From: Epiperipatus broadwayi
Lineage: Eukaryota; Onychophora; Udeonychophora; Euonychophora; Peripatidae
DNA: 64,000 nucleotides
Assembly (NCBI GenBank): GCA_028023455.1
Contig: JAQFVV010000042.1
Location: 6,841,922 to 6,905,921, forward strand
Reading direction: 5' to 3'
Positions 34,748 through 46,741 of the stretch are shown one piece after another. The notes under the pieces are model-generated. The model was not told the DNA's origin, did not search any database, and saw only the letters and a list, made by a program, of their open reading frames with translations. How positions within the stretch are numbered: position 1 is the stretch's first letter; the number at the start of each line of letters is the position of its first letter. The position numbers and the translations under genes are program-made.

Positions 34748-37650
34748 TGGCATCCAGTGGCGCAAAGACTATTAGCATGTATAGGTTTCATTGGAATGAA
34801 ACTTTACTAATCAACAAGAAATAATTTTTATTGATAACTTATGTTAATTTTGCTCCTACAATTGGCTAAAGCTAATAAGATAAAAGTGAAATATTTTTTT
34901 GTTAGCAAGTGGTATTGACAAATAAATATCTTTCAAACTAATTTAGGGTGCAATTAAAAAAATAAAAATAAAAAAGGATTTAAGTGTTAAGTACACATTT
35001 TATTATTAGATATAAATATGTTTTATATACGTTTAAGATATTGGAAACATTTAAAAATATGAATGCATACTATATTAAATCCTAAAATATTTTGTAATAA
35101 AAAATTTTAAGAGGAAAAGTGTTACTAAATTTGAGAACAAAACAAATGTAGCTGATAGTGGCCTAGAGAAAATTATAATTGCAGATTTTAAAAAAGAAAT
35201 ATAAATTTAGCTTCTAAAGTAGAAGCTAAAATTGGGGGAAAAAAAAATACAGTTTATTGAAAAACTGTTGACAGATTAGATAGCATATATAAAGCTGAGT
35301 TGAACATATTTTACTCTTTCATTTTCTTTGTTGTGAAGGCTAATCAGTAGCAGGACAACTAAACAAAGTGTGACTATTGGGGGTGTGGAGACAGCAAAAC
35401 CCATAACCTGCAAATTAGCTGAGGTTGTTTTCTATTTCCTGGGGCCAGCCGCATGACGGCACTATTTCTAGGTCAATTCCTAGAAATATACCATTTCAGT
35501 GGCCTACACCCAGCCTAAGAGGCTTCTTTCTACGATAAAACACAGAAAGAGTCCCCGCCAGTCTGGCTTTTTTCTATGCTAAAAGCACAGACAAATGCCT
35601 TTATTGGCTGCCGTAGTTGATTGTGTTATTAACTTTACCATAATGCTAGCATGTCTATTTTCTCTATAATTTAGTGTGAGAGTGTGTGGATTTTAGCCTG
35701 TCGTAATTATTTAAAATTTCATTACAAAGGTATTTTTTTTCGAGTGCTCTAACCTACTGTTACGTTGTAACTTTATTAACAATGTCCTGAAGGTTCCATT
35801 ACCAATGGGTAACCCTCAAAAATTGCTTTTAAGGGTGCTTAATGGCAGTATTTGGAGGATCACGCAAAAAGTAATGTTTTCGCGAGAATTCATTTGTGAC
35901 AAATTACTTTGATATATATATACGCACAAACAAAAACAACCCAGTCTCTGATTATTAGTAATTACTTGTTCAAAAAAGAAAATTAGTCGGGTATTATTTT
36001 TTTTACATTTACTATTTAAAAATAAGATTAGTTTTTATAACTACACACTAACAAAAACAACCCATTTCTGATTAATTACTGTTCAAAAAAAAAAAAAAGC
36101 AAATTACTGTCCCAAAAAAATTGCAACAGTCGGGTATACATTTTGAAATGTAGTATTTAAAGAACGGTACTTTTTATATATACACACTAACAAAAAGAAC
36201 CCACATACTGATTAATTACTGTCCAAAAACAACAACAAAAAAAGCAAATTAGTTGGGTATCATTTGTAAATTAAGCGTGAATGTAGCAATTTTGTGTAAA
36301 TTGGAAAAAAAAGGTATAATTGCGTCTTATTTTCAATTAAAAAAATCCCGTAACTTTTGTTAGACACATACAAACAAAAGCAACCCATTTTATGATTAAT
36401 TACTGTCCCAAAAACGTCAATTACTGGTGTATCATTTTTAAATTTAATGTGAATTTCTAAATTTTTTTTTTTTAAATAGTAATATTATTTACTATTAGTT
36501 CCTCTAATTTCCTATTACAACAAACTAAAAAAATCCGATATTTATATAGATAGAATCACTCTCCCGGCCTGGAATCATAATATGTATGTGTTTTTGATTA
36601 GCATCAACGCCATAATATGGCTGGCACGAGGGAATAGAAAACAACCTTAGCAGATACTGAACATTAAGAAATCAATTTCCATTTATTAAAAGCTGTGAAA
36701 GCATTAAAATGCAGGTTTAAGATATTCTCCATGGCAAGCTAAAGCTCCCCTGGTAAGTTCTGTTAATCACTGGTTCCCTTATGTGTTAACTGCTTGAAGA
36801 TGTTGCTCTGACTAGTTAAATATGCCTATCCCTGGTCTGTATCTGAATAATCACCTAGGAAATAAATAGGAGTTATGTTCTGCAAATTATCTCCAGATGA
36901 TTCCCAAAAAACTTGTTCCTAATTCAAGAAAAGAAATCCTGAAAAACCCTTGAAATCGAAAACCAAACTTGAATTAAGAAAATGTCCTGTCAAATTAAAT
37001 AAAAATAAATAAAAGATATCTAGAACTGAACAGATTGTGATAAATACTGATATTCTATTCTATTTACTAAATAATTAGTGGAGGTCTTTCAAAAATACAT
37101 AAAAACAGTAAATATTTTATTGTATAAATTATTTATATATTTTGAAAGTAATATTTTTTTTCTTCTTTCTACTTATTATTTAATATTTTTCTTATTTATT
37201 TGCATTATTATTGGAATAATTATGTGGGAAACAAATGTTAAAATTTAACAGTTTTTTTTAATATTAAATCTGTTTTTAAAGTTTCATTGGTTTTATTCCG
37301 AATTATTTTTTATGCCAATTAGTCATATAATAGTTAAGCTTAGAAATAATAAACTTATAAAAGAAAATTACAATTTGATATTTAAAAATGGTTGAGAATT
37401 AGCTTTTCAGAACATTCATCTCATATCAAAAATAGTGGCTTAATTTCCTTTTAATACTTGTGCTCTGATATAAGCTATTCTTGAGGGGTGTGATCTTTCA
37501 AGTATTACATTGACTAACTCCAGCCTGGAAGAGTGAAGTTAATCAAGAAAACTGTTTTTTTTTTTATTTAATAAGACTTTTTTTTTTTTTAATATGAGAA
37601 ATCTGTTTTATTATTTAATAATTTGTAAAAATAAATAAAAAATTGTTAAT
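34748..37650 (+). repeat. Long repeat, copy A (possible LTR), split by a Merlin-like element
   Basis: Direct copy of 41046-43078. It opens TGGCATCCAGTGGCGCAAAG against TGTCATCCAGTGGCACAAAG in copy B, and the two stay alignable through 'acctgcaaattag' and 'cacctag...aaataa' to 'tgactaactc...cagcctgga' and 'ttgtta'. Excluding the insertion it is about 1.7 kb. It contains 'atatataaag', a possible TATA box, and no coding frame. TG at the start and the direct orientation suggest LTRs of one element, but no matching TSD, primer site or polymerase is visible. Confidence 0.6.
35423..36646. mobile_element. Merlin-like non-autonomous element, 1,224 bp
   Basis: Inverted termini GGTTGTTTTCTATTTCCT (left) and GGTTGTTTTCTATTCCCT (right, reverse-complemented), extending to GCCAGCC. 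Flanks TTAGCTGA (35415-35422) and TTAGCAGA (36647-36654) are an 8-bp duplication with one mismatch. The unoccupied site exists in the paralogous repeat at 41689-41696 as a single TTAGTTGA, which proves the borders. A hairpin TTTCTAGG/CCTAGAAA lies near the left end. The interior is built of 120-185-bp decaying repeats containing 'acactaacaaaaacaaccca' (about 35925, 36045, 36181, 36366). No transposase. Confidence 0.88.
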
Positions 37651-37917
37651 AAAACTAAAATAATCATATTGTATATTAATGATTTCTTTTCTTCTCAAAC
37701 ATATATTAAATATGTGTGTTTGGGGCACAGATAATGAAGTTAATAAAAGCAAATAATACTCTGCAATTTAATAAGCTGAGCACTTTTGGGAGACTTTATG
37801 CTCTCATAATCATAGCTACTGAAGTGTAGAAAACTATACAAATGTAATATGCAAATATATTCAAATTAATGTGAAATGATTAAAGAGACCATTTTCACGA
37901 GAGGGAAAAACGTGTCT

Positions 37918-38187
37918 CGTCTATTGATTGATGTTGGATTGCTTGCTATAGTATGCTTTTACCTTCCACTTGGTATCATTTCTTTCAGAACAAACAATTG
38001 CTGTAGTTGATTGGAAAACATGGCCAGTGGCCCTTTCATTCTCAGCAAAAATTGAATTACCTTCTAGTTTAGTTATAGTCTTATTATAAAGGTATTTGTG
38101 CTGTGCTATTCTGATTGCAATGTTACTCCTGGTTTCTCTGTAATATGATGCTTGGCAATTATTCTGAGGGCATGCGATTTTTATAAA
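37918..38187 (-). pseudogene. Penelope-like GIY-YIG endonuclease fragment (left arm)
   Basis: On -, IACPQNNCQASYYRETRSNI is the VAC..xxC-KASYYGETR type motif of this PLE family (compare 47089-47577), with Gly of YYGE changed to Arg. It continues AIRIAQHKYLYN and GHVFQSTTAIVCSERND to a stop near 37918. The family match to the 47-kb copy is clear at several blocks. No RT is attached. Confidence 0.7.
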
Positions 38188-38382
38188 CAACTAGAAGGTA
38201 ATTCAATTTTCATCAAGCATAAAAGGGCCACTGCCCATGTTTTTCAATCAACTACAGCAATTGTTTGTTCTGAAAGAAACAATACCAAACAGAAGGTAAA
38301 AGCATGCTATATAGCAAGCAATCCAACGTCAATCAATAGACGAGACGCATGTTTTTCCCTCTTGCAAAAATGGTATCTTTAA
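38188..38382 (+). pseudogene. Penelope-like endonuclease fragment (right arm)
   Basis: Begins at LEGNSIF, lacks the GIY-YIG core altogether, and runs through HVFQSTTAIVCSERNNTKQK to SINRRDACFSLLQKWYL, then stops. It retains a C-terminal stretch that is truncated or altered in the opposite arm. Confidence 0.7.
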
Positions 38383-38545
38383 TTACTTCACATTAATTTG
38401 CATATTACATTTGTATAGTTGTTTACAGTTTAGTAGCTGTGATTATGGGAGCATAAAGTCTTCTAAAAGCGCTCAGCTTATTAAATTGCAGAGTATTATT
38501 TGCTTTTACTAACTTTATTATCTGTGCACCAAGCACATATATATT

Positions 38546-41045
38546 TTATAGATTACAGCTAATGAAGTAAATATTTAGTCAAACATATATATAAAAAGAG
38601 GACAAATGGGTAAACTTAAAAGTGTTAGGAGAGAAATTTTTGTAAAATAGTTTGAATTATATAAATAATTATCTAAGAGATAATTATAACATATAAATAA
38701 ATGAAAGTTCAATCACTGGATTTGAAGTAGGTTGATGGGTAAAATATAAATAACTAGGGATGGCTTAGGCAGTAGTAATAATAATAAAAGCAGTTAAAAG
38801 AAGATAGAACCATAATGTAGAAGCTGTGGCAAATGTGTTATTTGCATGTATCAGCATAAAAAAAAAATATTTATAATAATAACACATAAAAGTAAAAAAC
38901 AGAAGATGAATCTTAAGAAAAAATAATAAAACCAAGAAAGAAAAATTGAAGATAAGCCAGAAATAGAAATGGAATCATTGTGCTAAAACATCAAACAAAG
39001 CTGATTCACAAAATAGAGATGGTCAAGAAAATAAAGAAATAGTTAACAGTCAAAAGTGAGTTCAAAAAGAAATGGTTTATAACCAAAACTGACTTCTAAC
39101 AAAGATGGTCCACAAAATTGAGATGGCCAAAGAAAATAAAAATAGCCAAAGCAACTTCAATAAGAGATGGTAATAGCGGAAGCTGACTTCAAGAAGAGAT
39201 GCTTAATAACCAAAGCTGACTGTAAATACAAATGGTGAAAAAAAAATGGCCAAACAAATAATAATATCAAGGAAGTTACCCAAGAGATTGGATGATGGCT
39301 TAGTAAACCTAAATAACAAGATTGATGATGTAAGTCAGGAAAATGAGATTGATGGAAAATTTGAGCTATTAAAAAACATCAGATACTGTAAAAATTATGC
39401 TTAATTAACAGAAATGTTAATAAAAATACAAGATGGACAATCTTGCATAACAGCGATATTCCAGATAAAAGAAATGAGCCAAAAAGAACAAGATGAATTA
39501 GTGACCAAAATACAGATATTAGCTGAGCAGAGAAGTGATGAAAGATGATTTAGAATAATACTGATACTAAAAATTAATAATATTTAATCTGAATAGGACA
39601 TGAAAACAAGAAATGATGTGTAATGGATATAATTATTTCCAGTACTATGAACCAGTTTCAAAAAATAATCTTTTCTGGTCATGTAGATGAAATTCCTATA
39701 GAGTACCTTTGAAATCTAAAAGGATACTTCAGTATCAGTCTCTTGGTGGAGGAAGCTAAGCTCATAGCATGTAGCACCTACAGGGAGCATCCCAAGCTTG
39801 GTTGGAACTATTTAATGTGATAATTTTCAGGAATTTAAACTAAAATTGTTATTAGAGAGATTGCTAAGCTGGCATTAAGTACCAGGTATCTCATGGGAGC
39901 CACAACCTTTTTTTTAAAAGTAGCCAAACTTAAGATCTTAACAGCCAATCCATTATCTGAAAAATCAAATAATTCAGATAATGAAGCATAGTTTCCTGAT
40001 TCATGTTGAGCAAATGTTAATTGGTACTAATCATAAGACCATTGAACAAGTGGCTGATCTGCTCATTCTCTTAGTCAGCAGCAAGCCTGCTAACGAGGAA
40101 AAAAGAAATAGGATTCAAACCTCAATATATCCCAATATAAGAAAAATGATTATGTAAATTTAATAAAGGTTGAGAAAAGGGATAATCTCCACCATGGCAT
40201 TATAGAAGAAAAAGATTGATGGTCAGTCCAGAGAATGTCATCTGTCAGACTGAGTGGTTCAAATATGAGTAATAACCATGGTAGAGACATTCATAATTCA
40301 CTACCTCCCTGTACAAGTTCCACATCTAAAAATAGATCTCCATAAAAAGCACAATATCAGGTGTAACAAAAAATGCAGTCAAGATCTTCATCACCTGGAC
40401 CATCAACAAGTTGTAAAAGCATCAGCTTGATTGATAAAAGGATGAATGTTCAAATCATGGATTTGTCCTGCAACAATTGCCATGACTAAGTATATGTTGA
40501 GCATTGGTGAGAATGGAGGGTAGGAGATGATCATGATGACTTTAGGTATTTGAATGTTGGGTGATATTGATGGGTTTATCTGATCATGTAGCTTGTTATC
40601 AGAATTACTAAATAAGTAGCTCTAAACAGACGGAGTTGGTAACCCTTTTGTATCTTGTAGAATCAATTTCTGATTCAGAGATTGCTAAAGAAAAATTCAT
40701 ACTTTTTGAATTTTTGTCTGTGGAGATTTCCTGACAGTTATGTTATCCAAACCAGAGTCCCTGATTAGCATCCATTTATGAGAACATGATCGTATGTTGC
40801 ATGTTTATGGTCTTCAGTTATGAGTAGATGGGGTAAGATATTCACATTAGCATGGTTCATATCAAGTGATTGGTGTTTGCCAGAATTGTTTCATATCTTG
40901 TATTTCCAATTATAAAATATTACTCAGCTATGGACACATTAAAAAAACAGTTTGCAAGTTCAAATGAAATTGGCTAAATGTGACAAAAGTGTCAGTAAGA
41001 AACAAAAATCAGTCAAGAAAAATTTCAGGAATATGTTAACTATTG
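38546..41045. other. Unassigned sequence between the two long repeats
   Basis: 39000-39260 has an internal periodic pattern ('aaagctgacttc', 'agatgg' recurring every 30-60 bases). 39600-40300 shows short coding-like blocks (for example EHPKLGWNYL, EFKLKLLLER) that could be a decayed gag, but there is no zinc knuckle, protease or RT motif. If the flanking repeats are LTRs, this is the degraded internal region. Confidence 0.35.
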
Positions 41046-43078
41046 TGTCATCCAGTGGCACAAAGACTATAGCAGTTATGTATTGCATTGAAATGAAACT
41101 ATTAACAACTAATAATTTTTGTTGACTGTGTTAATATTTTGATTCCACAATTGGCTAAAGATTATTAAGATAAAAGGGAAATTTTTTTTTGGAAGTGAAT
41201 AATATTGACAAAATATCACTCAAATTAATTCAGAGTACAATTAAAAAATAAAAAGATTTAAGTGTAAAATATGCATTTTATTATTAGATATGTGTGATTT
41301 GCATACTGTACACTTTTAAGATATAGAACAAATTAAAAATATGGAATGTATACTATATAAATTTTAAAGTATTTTGTAATAAGAAATGTAAGAGGAAAAG
41401 TATTGCTAAGCAACATTACTAAATTTGAAAAAACAAAAGCAGCAGATAATGACCTGGAGATAATTATAATTGCAGATTTAGAAAAAAAATTGAATTTAGT
41501 TTTTAAAGGTAAAAGTTGAAAAGAAATTCTGTTTATCAAAAAAACTGATAAAGAGTTGATAGCATATATAAAAGTCATGCAGATTTTTTTCATTCTTTCA
41601 TTTTGCTGTGAAGTTGATTGGTAGCAGAATAACTAAACCTGGGACCATTGGGAGTGTGGAGGCAGCAAAAACGATAACCTGCAAATTAGTTGATACTGAA
41701 CATTTCCCAATTATCCAAAGCTTTGAATGCATTGAAATAGTTTTAATATATTCAGTATGGTAAGTTTAAGGTCTCTGGCATGTTTGTTCATTGATGGCCA
41801 TCCTATGTGCTGAATGCTTGAAGATATTGCTCTGATCAGACAAATATGTGTATCTTTCTTGCCGAATAATCACCTATGATGAACTAAATAGTTATGCTCA
41901 GCTGCATATTCTCTCCAGATGACTCGCAAAAAACTTCATGATTCAACAAAAAACTGAATAACTCATCAAACCAAGGCCAAGCTTGAATTAAGAAAATGTT
42001 CTATCAAGTAAAGTTAAAAATAAAATAAGTAAAACATACCTAGAACTGCTGATAAATACTAATAAGATATCTTATTCAATTAATTAATGAAGGGCTATTT
42101 AAAATATGTAAAAACAAACTAAATATTTTATTGTATGAAATATTCAATTATATATATACAGTATATTTCCTTGTAGTTTGTTAATATTTTCTTTATTTAA
42201 TTGCATATTATTGGAATAATTATGTGAGAGACAAATATCAAATCTTAAGTTGTTTTTTTGTTATTAAATCTGTTTTTAATAACGTGAAAGCTAAACAACT
42301 TCAAACAGATACACTTTAAAAATGCTTACGTGACAGCCAATCAGATGGAATAATGGCATCACATGGGACTCTAAATTCTAAAACACAAGCCAGAACTATT
42401 AGAAAAAGATGGGACCCATCTTAATCTATGCCTCAATTATATTTAAATAAGCCAGACTCAAGCATTTTGAACTAAGAGTGTGATTTCGCGTTGTTAATTT
42501 ATATATATAATATTTAGTGGATTAAATGTGAAGGTATTTAAGCTTCACACTCTTAGTTCAAAATGCTTGAGTCTGGCTTATTTAAATATAATTGAGGCAT
42601 AGATTAAGATGGGTCCCATCTTTTTCTAATAGTTCTGGCTTGTGTTTTAGAATTTAGAGTCCCATGTGATGCCATTATTCCATCTGATTGGCTGTGACGT
42701 AACCATTTTTAAAGCGTATCTGTTTGAAGGTGTTTAGATTTCACGTTATTATAATATCTGTTTACGCTTAAATTTAATATATTTAAATCTGTTTTTAAAA
42801 ATCTCACAAGTTTGTTTGAATTTACTCATTATTTCATATAAAAGAAAATTTTAATTTGATATTTTATAAATGGTTTGAGTTAGTTTTGGAGAACATTTAC
42901 TTCACATCATGTAAGCTGTTATTGAAAGGGGGAAGAGTGGTCTGTCTCAAGTATAACTTTGACTAACTCAGCCTGGAGGGATGAAAATAATCAAGAAATT
43001 TAACTCTGATTTAATATTTTACCAACAAGAAACCTGTTTGATTATCTAGTAAGTTGTAAAAAGCAAAATTATTGTTAG
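41046..43078 (+). repeat. Long repeat, copy B (possible LTR), split by a palindrome
   Basis: Partner of 34748-37650. It holds the empty site of the second Merlin-like element (TTAGTTGA, 41689-41696) and is itself interrupted by the palindrome at 42278-42753. Excluding that, it is about 1.5 kb. Confidence 0.6.
42278..42753. mobile_element. Long palindromic element inserted in repeat copy B
   Basis: Arms of about 210-215 bp begin TAATAACGTGAAA at both ends and remain nearly identical ('gccaatcagatgg', 'catgggactctaaattctaa', 'gccagactcaagcattttga'), around an AT-rich loop of about 50 bases near 42490-42545. The copy-A repeat lacks it at the equivalent site (about 37270). 'ttaaatctgttttta' occurs just before (42264-42278) and again after (42784-42798) and may be the target duplication or a local rearrangement. 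No coding capacity. Confidence 0.8.
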
Positions 43079-43378
43079 ATCAATTGAATAATAATAAAAT
43101 ACCCCTGCTATTGTTTTAATATAGAACTAAAATTTGGCACTATTTCAAAACTTGTTATACATTTGATGAAATAAATTCTTTATCATCTTGGTGAATTCAA
43201 TTTAATATTGAAATTGGAAATGCAAGATATTTAACCCATTTTTATTTATTTTTGTTATCACCAAGCATGTAACCTAACCACTAATCAATTTTTTTTTAAT
43301 ATTTATAATTTATATTAATTTAATAATGGCAGAAGGCTTGTGCATAAAATCCGCCATTTATTGCCTACTCATCCAATA

Positions 43379-43420
43379 TACCCAGACTAGTTTCTGACCT
43401 GTGGCCTTCATCAGTGAAAA
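43379..43420 (-). ncRNA. Hammerhead ribozyme motif, core intact
   Basis: Read on -: CUGAUGA (complement of 43408-43414), stem II GGCC-ACA-GGUC, GAAA, CUAGUC, then UGGG. The core agrees with consensus. Stem I is weaker than in the 1283 copy (only the first few pairs, with G-U). Confidence 0.65.
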
Positions 43421-43601
43421 AGTGACCAAAATGTATAAGTACTGAATCGAGTTCAGACCTATATGATTATATAAGCTACTGATCTTGAATTGAAAATAGT
43501 GTTTTCAATTTAAGACTCGTAGTTAAGCAGAGATAAAAGGTGGCTGCTGGAGGGTTGCATTAGATCCTAAGATCTAGGTGCAGTGCTCTCAGATCCAAGG
43601 C

Positions 43602-43643
43602 TCCTCACTGACAAAGGCCACAAGCCAGAAACTAGTCTGGGAA
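43602..43643 (+). ncRNA. Hammerhead ribozyme motif, core mutated
   Basis: Same arrangement as 1283-1324, but the core reads CUGACAA (G8 to A), which should abolish cleavage. The change is what CpG decay would give from CUGACGA. Confidence 0.7.
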
Positions 43644-43840
43644 TATTGGATGAATAGGCACTAGATGGGGATTTTATGCACAAGCCTTCTGGCATCCATT
43701 GATTACTCTGGCTTGCACTGAGTGGCAATATGTGTAGAGTTTTGTCTGTTTTAATAAGTTATAAGCAAGCATAGGAAATGGTGATTATGTGATGTTTATT
43801 GGCTATTTTTATATACACTAAACAATATGTATTAAACCTG

Positions 43841-43989
43841 AACCTTATGAATAAGCGTCTGAAAAATTCGAAGGTAATGACCTCTACAGGTCTTAGCCAC
43901 AAGCCCTCTTTTCTTCTGAGCGTAAGCTTGTGGCTAAGACCTGTAGAGGTCCCTACCTTCGAATTTTTCAAACGCTTATTCATAAGGTT
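43841..43989. mobile_element. Short palindrome, Penelope-type end
   Basis: Arms 43841-43904 and 43926-43989 are inverted copies around about 21 bases. Outer ends are 'aaccttatgaataagcg' and its complement. Inner ends stop at GGCTTGTGGC, the stem II sequence of a hammerhead, followed outward by 'ctgtagaggt'. So both copies appear truncated inside the ribozyme. The two 66-74-aa frames here are products of the palindrome. Confidence 0.65.
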
Positions 43990-46540
43990 ACAGCCTTAGT
44001 AAATATTACTTAATATAATAATGTGCATTTAATAAAATTTATAATTACTAAACAATATAGTAAAAAGGATAGACATACATATTCACCATCAAAAACTGAA
44101 CTTGTGACTGATTTTCATATATTTGATTAACAAAGCTAACTACATTATCACATATAACATAAGACTAAAGAAATAGACTGAGAAAATAAAGTTAAAATTT
44201 GATTTAAAAAACTTGCAATTGTAATTTCGTGCTTGTTGATAATACTAAGGTTGTTAGAATGGCAAGATTAACATTCTGTTATTCTCTATTTCAGTGTTAT
44301 ATACTTTTAATATTTAATTCAGAAAAATCAATTATTTTGCTTATGTGTCACTGATATAATATTATTGCATAAAAATGTATTTAATTAATTAAATATTTTC
44401 TTGTGATTGAATACAGTGGTGAAATTTCACATTCAGGATCTAAAGGTTTCTAGATTGAAAGTCAAGCAAGCAACAAATCATTTAATTAATTAAAGATCTG
44501 AAATTGCCATTTCATAAGTTATCGGAAGATGAAACACAATAAACCCATTGGTATATCTTTAAACTTTTTGTAAGCTGCTACATTTACCATCTATGCTTGG
44601 TAGATTCTCACTAAAAGATTAACTATCATTTTTTCATCTATTTCTTGCAATAAAAATGAGTTATAATTCCAAGTACTGGCATGCCAACACATCTCTAGTT
44701 GTGTATATAAATTGAAAATTTTTAAAGCATAGATTTATCAACTCCATATAGTAAGGGTAAGTATGAACAAACTCAATAAGAAAATCAGCACCAAATTAAG
44801 TTTAAAAAATAAGAAAGCTAAATTTTTAAAACATCAATCACACCAGACGCCATTCTAAAAGTAAACTAAAAGTTCAGTACCAGTTAGGGTATAATATCTC
44901 CCTCCCTAACTGGTGAAAGTGTCACATTATAAATGTATTTTTATTTTATAATCAGCACAATGACATTATATCAATCTACATTTATTTGAGATCTTTACAC
45001 ATTTAATAAACAATAATTGATTGGTAATCGAGTTGGCTATGATCCAAAACTGGAAAAAAAAAAAAAAGCTTTCTTAAGAAACTCGGTTATATGAAAAAAA
45101 TCTAAAATTTCACTCATTGTGAACTCCCCAGTGTTTTATTTTTACCAAAAAAAAAAAAGAGCATGTTTATATTATGAATATGTCATAAAAATATACCATA
45201 AGTCTTAGGTGAAAATTACAGGAAATTCTTTTAAGATTTAATAATAAACAATATCTAACAAATTATAAATAAATTTGATCAGAGGATATGTGCTCAAAGC
45301 ACTACTCAATTTGAACAAATAGTAACTAGAAATAACATTAAAGATTTTTTGACTTGTAATTCTGGTTGTTTAACCTAATAATGTCAATACCATAATATAT
45401 GTTACAAGTCTTTATAACAACTATTATAGCATATTGATTGATGCATTCATGAATAAAGTTGAGATATATGCATAACAAAATTAGGTACATGGTTTAAATG
45501 CATGCACAAATGAATCCTTAACTTGTGAAGCCATAGATGGATGCAAGCAGTATCCATTGATGTGAATCACATTAATGCTTAAATTGATAAATGAAAATTC
45601 AACACTGAAAGCTTTCGAAGATTATAGAGTGGCATTAAAGGAAATACAAATTCTCAAAAAATTAATAAGAAAAAGTTATTTTTTTTAAAATGGATTATAG
45701 ATAGATTTTCTGCAAATGGTTCTGAATTGATATAAACACCAAAAGTCAGTCGTGCTATCGTAGAAAACAACATCATGATGTAGGTTTTGCTATTAGCAGT
45801 TTTTGAAATGGTTCACTTAACTTTTTTTTTTATTAAAAAGAAACTTTATTTATCACTAACTATATACAAATATTAACACATTTACAATAGAATAAATTTG
45901 TTACATAGGCAAAAGTATGATGAAACTGTTACCATAATAGTATTGATAACACAATAAGATTAATTCCAATGAAGCTTGGTGTTCCTTTGAATATTATGTA
46001 ACCTTCTACAATAATTTAATCATTCAAAGATGATCTTAATAGTTTAACTGCTTCATAATTAGTTTTTCATTCTGTCAAAAATTAGTTACTGTATTATAAC
46101 TCATTTAATCTATCGTGCACTAATAATAATATATTACTTTCAAAAGGATGCACATCAAAAATCAGTGTCGCCTATTATCCTAGATCAGGGATTGGCAAAT
46201 TTTTAACACGAATCATTTTGTTTAAATATCCCCCCCCCCACACCCTAAATTAAAGAATGACAAGTGTAAGGAAAGATGTAAAATATGTTCATGAAAAGTA
46301 TGAATTTCTGAATGTCGTGGATATATTTGAACATTTATTTTAGTAGTAGAACAGTTGAATCTGTATACATCCTACTGAAATAAAATATTACTTTGACAGT
46401 TTGATTTATTCACAATTTCCTAATATTTAAATATTCATCATGATAGGGGATTTGAACACAGACTTTCAAGCTCCTTTCAGTTATTCACTCTTATCACAAT
46501 TGATACACATGTGAAAAAGAAATAGTCTTCCATATAATTT
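43990..46540. other. AT-rich stretch, nothing recognised
   Basis: No genes. It contains A-runs at 45055 and 45150 and a C9 run at 46211. No repeats I could relate to others in the window. Confidence 0.45.
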
Positions 46541-46544
46541 AGTT

Positions 46545-46741
46545 CCAAACCAGCACTCAACAGTTGGTTCAAATCATTCCCCCCACACATAATTAGTATT
46601 CTGTTTATATTAAAATAGCAAATGATGTGGACCATCTGATAAGTATTGGAGATTATGTCTTTTTCACATGGTGTGAACCAGCACTCATCAGTTGGTCGAA
46701 ATCATCTCCCACACACGTATAATTAGTACTTAGTTTATATT
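46545..46741 (+). repeat. Direct duplication beside the Penelope dimer
   Basis: 'accagcactcaacagttggt...aaatcat...cacacataattagta' (about 46550-46610) recurs at about 46677-46741 with 'accagcactcatcagttggt'. The second copy abuts the left arm at 46749, so it may be linked to that insertion. Confidence 0.6.

Larger units (their letters stand above)
37715..38545. mobile_element. Inverted dimer of a second Penelope-like endonuclease family
   Basis: Left arm 37715-38071 (read on -) and right arm 38188-38545 (read on +) are inverted copies. The left arm continues 116 bases further into the protein (38072-38187) before meeting the right arm. Outer ends pair through 'gctgagcacttttgggagac' and its counterpart near 38470. 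Both 3' ends face outward. Confidence 0.75.
43326..43705. mobile_element. Second inverted pair of the 357-1492 Penelope-type terminal repeat
   Basis: The left arm (43326-43425, read on -) and right arm (about 43600-43705, read on +) share 'agaaggcttgtgcataaaat' and its complement. Between them lies sequence matching 1085-1260 ('ctaagatctag', 'cagtgctctcagat'). Each arm has a hammerhead motif, so again two 3' ends point outward. Confidence 0.75.

Noticed and set aside
43759-43999. Two similar frames of 66-74 codons on opposite strands
   Set aside because: They are products of the palindrome at 43841-43989, not separate genes.
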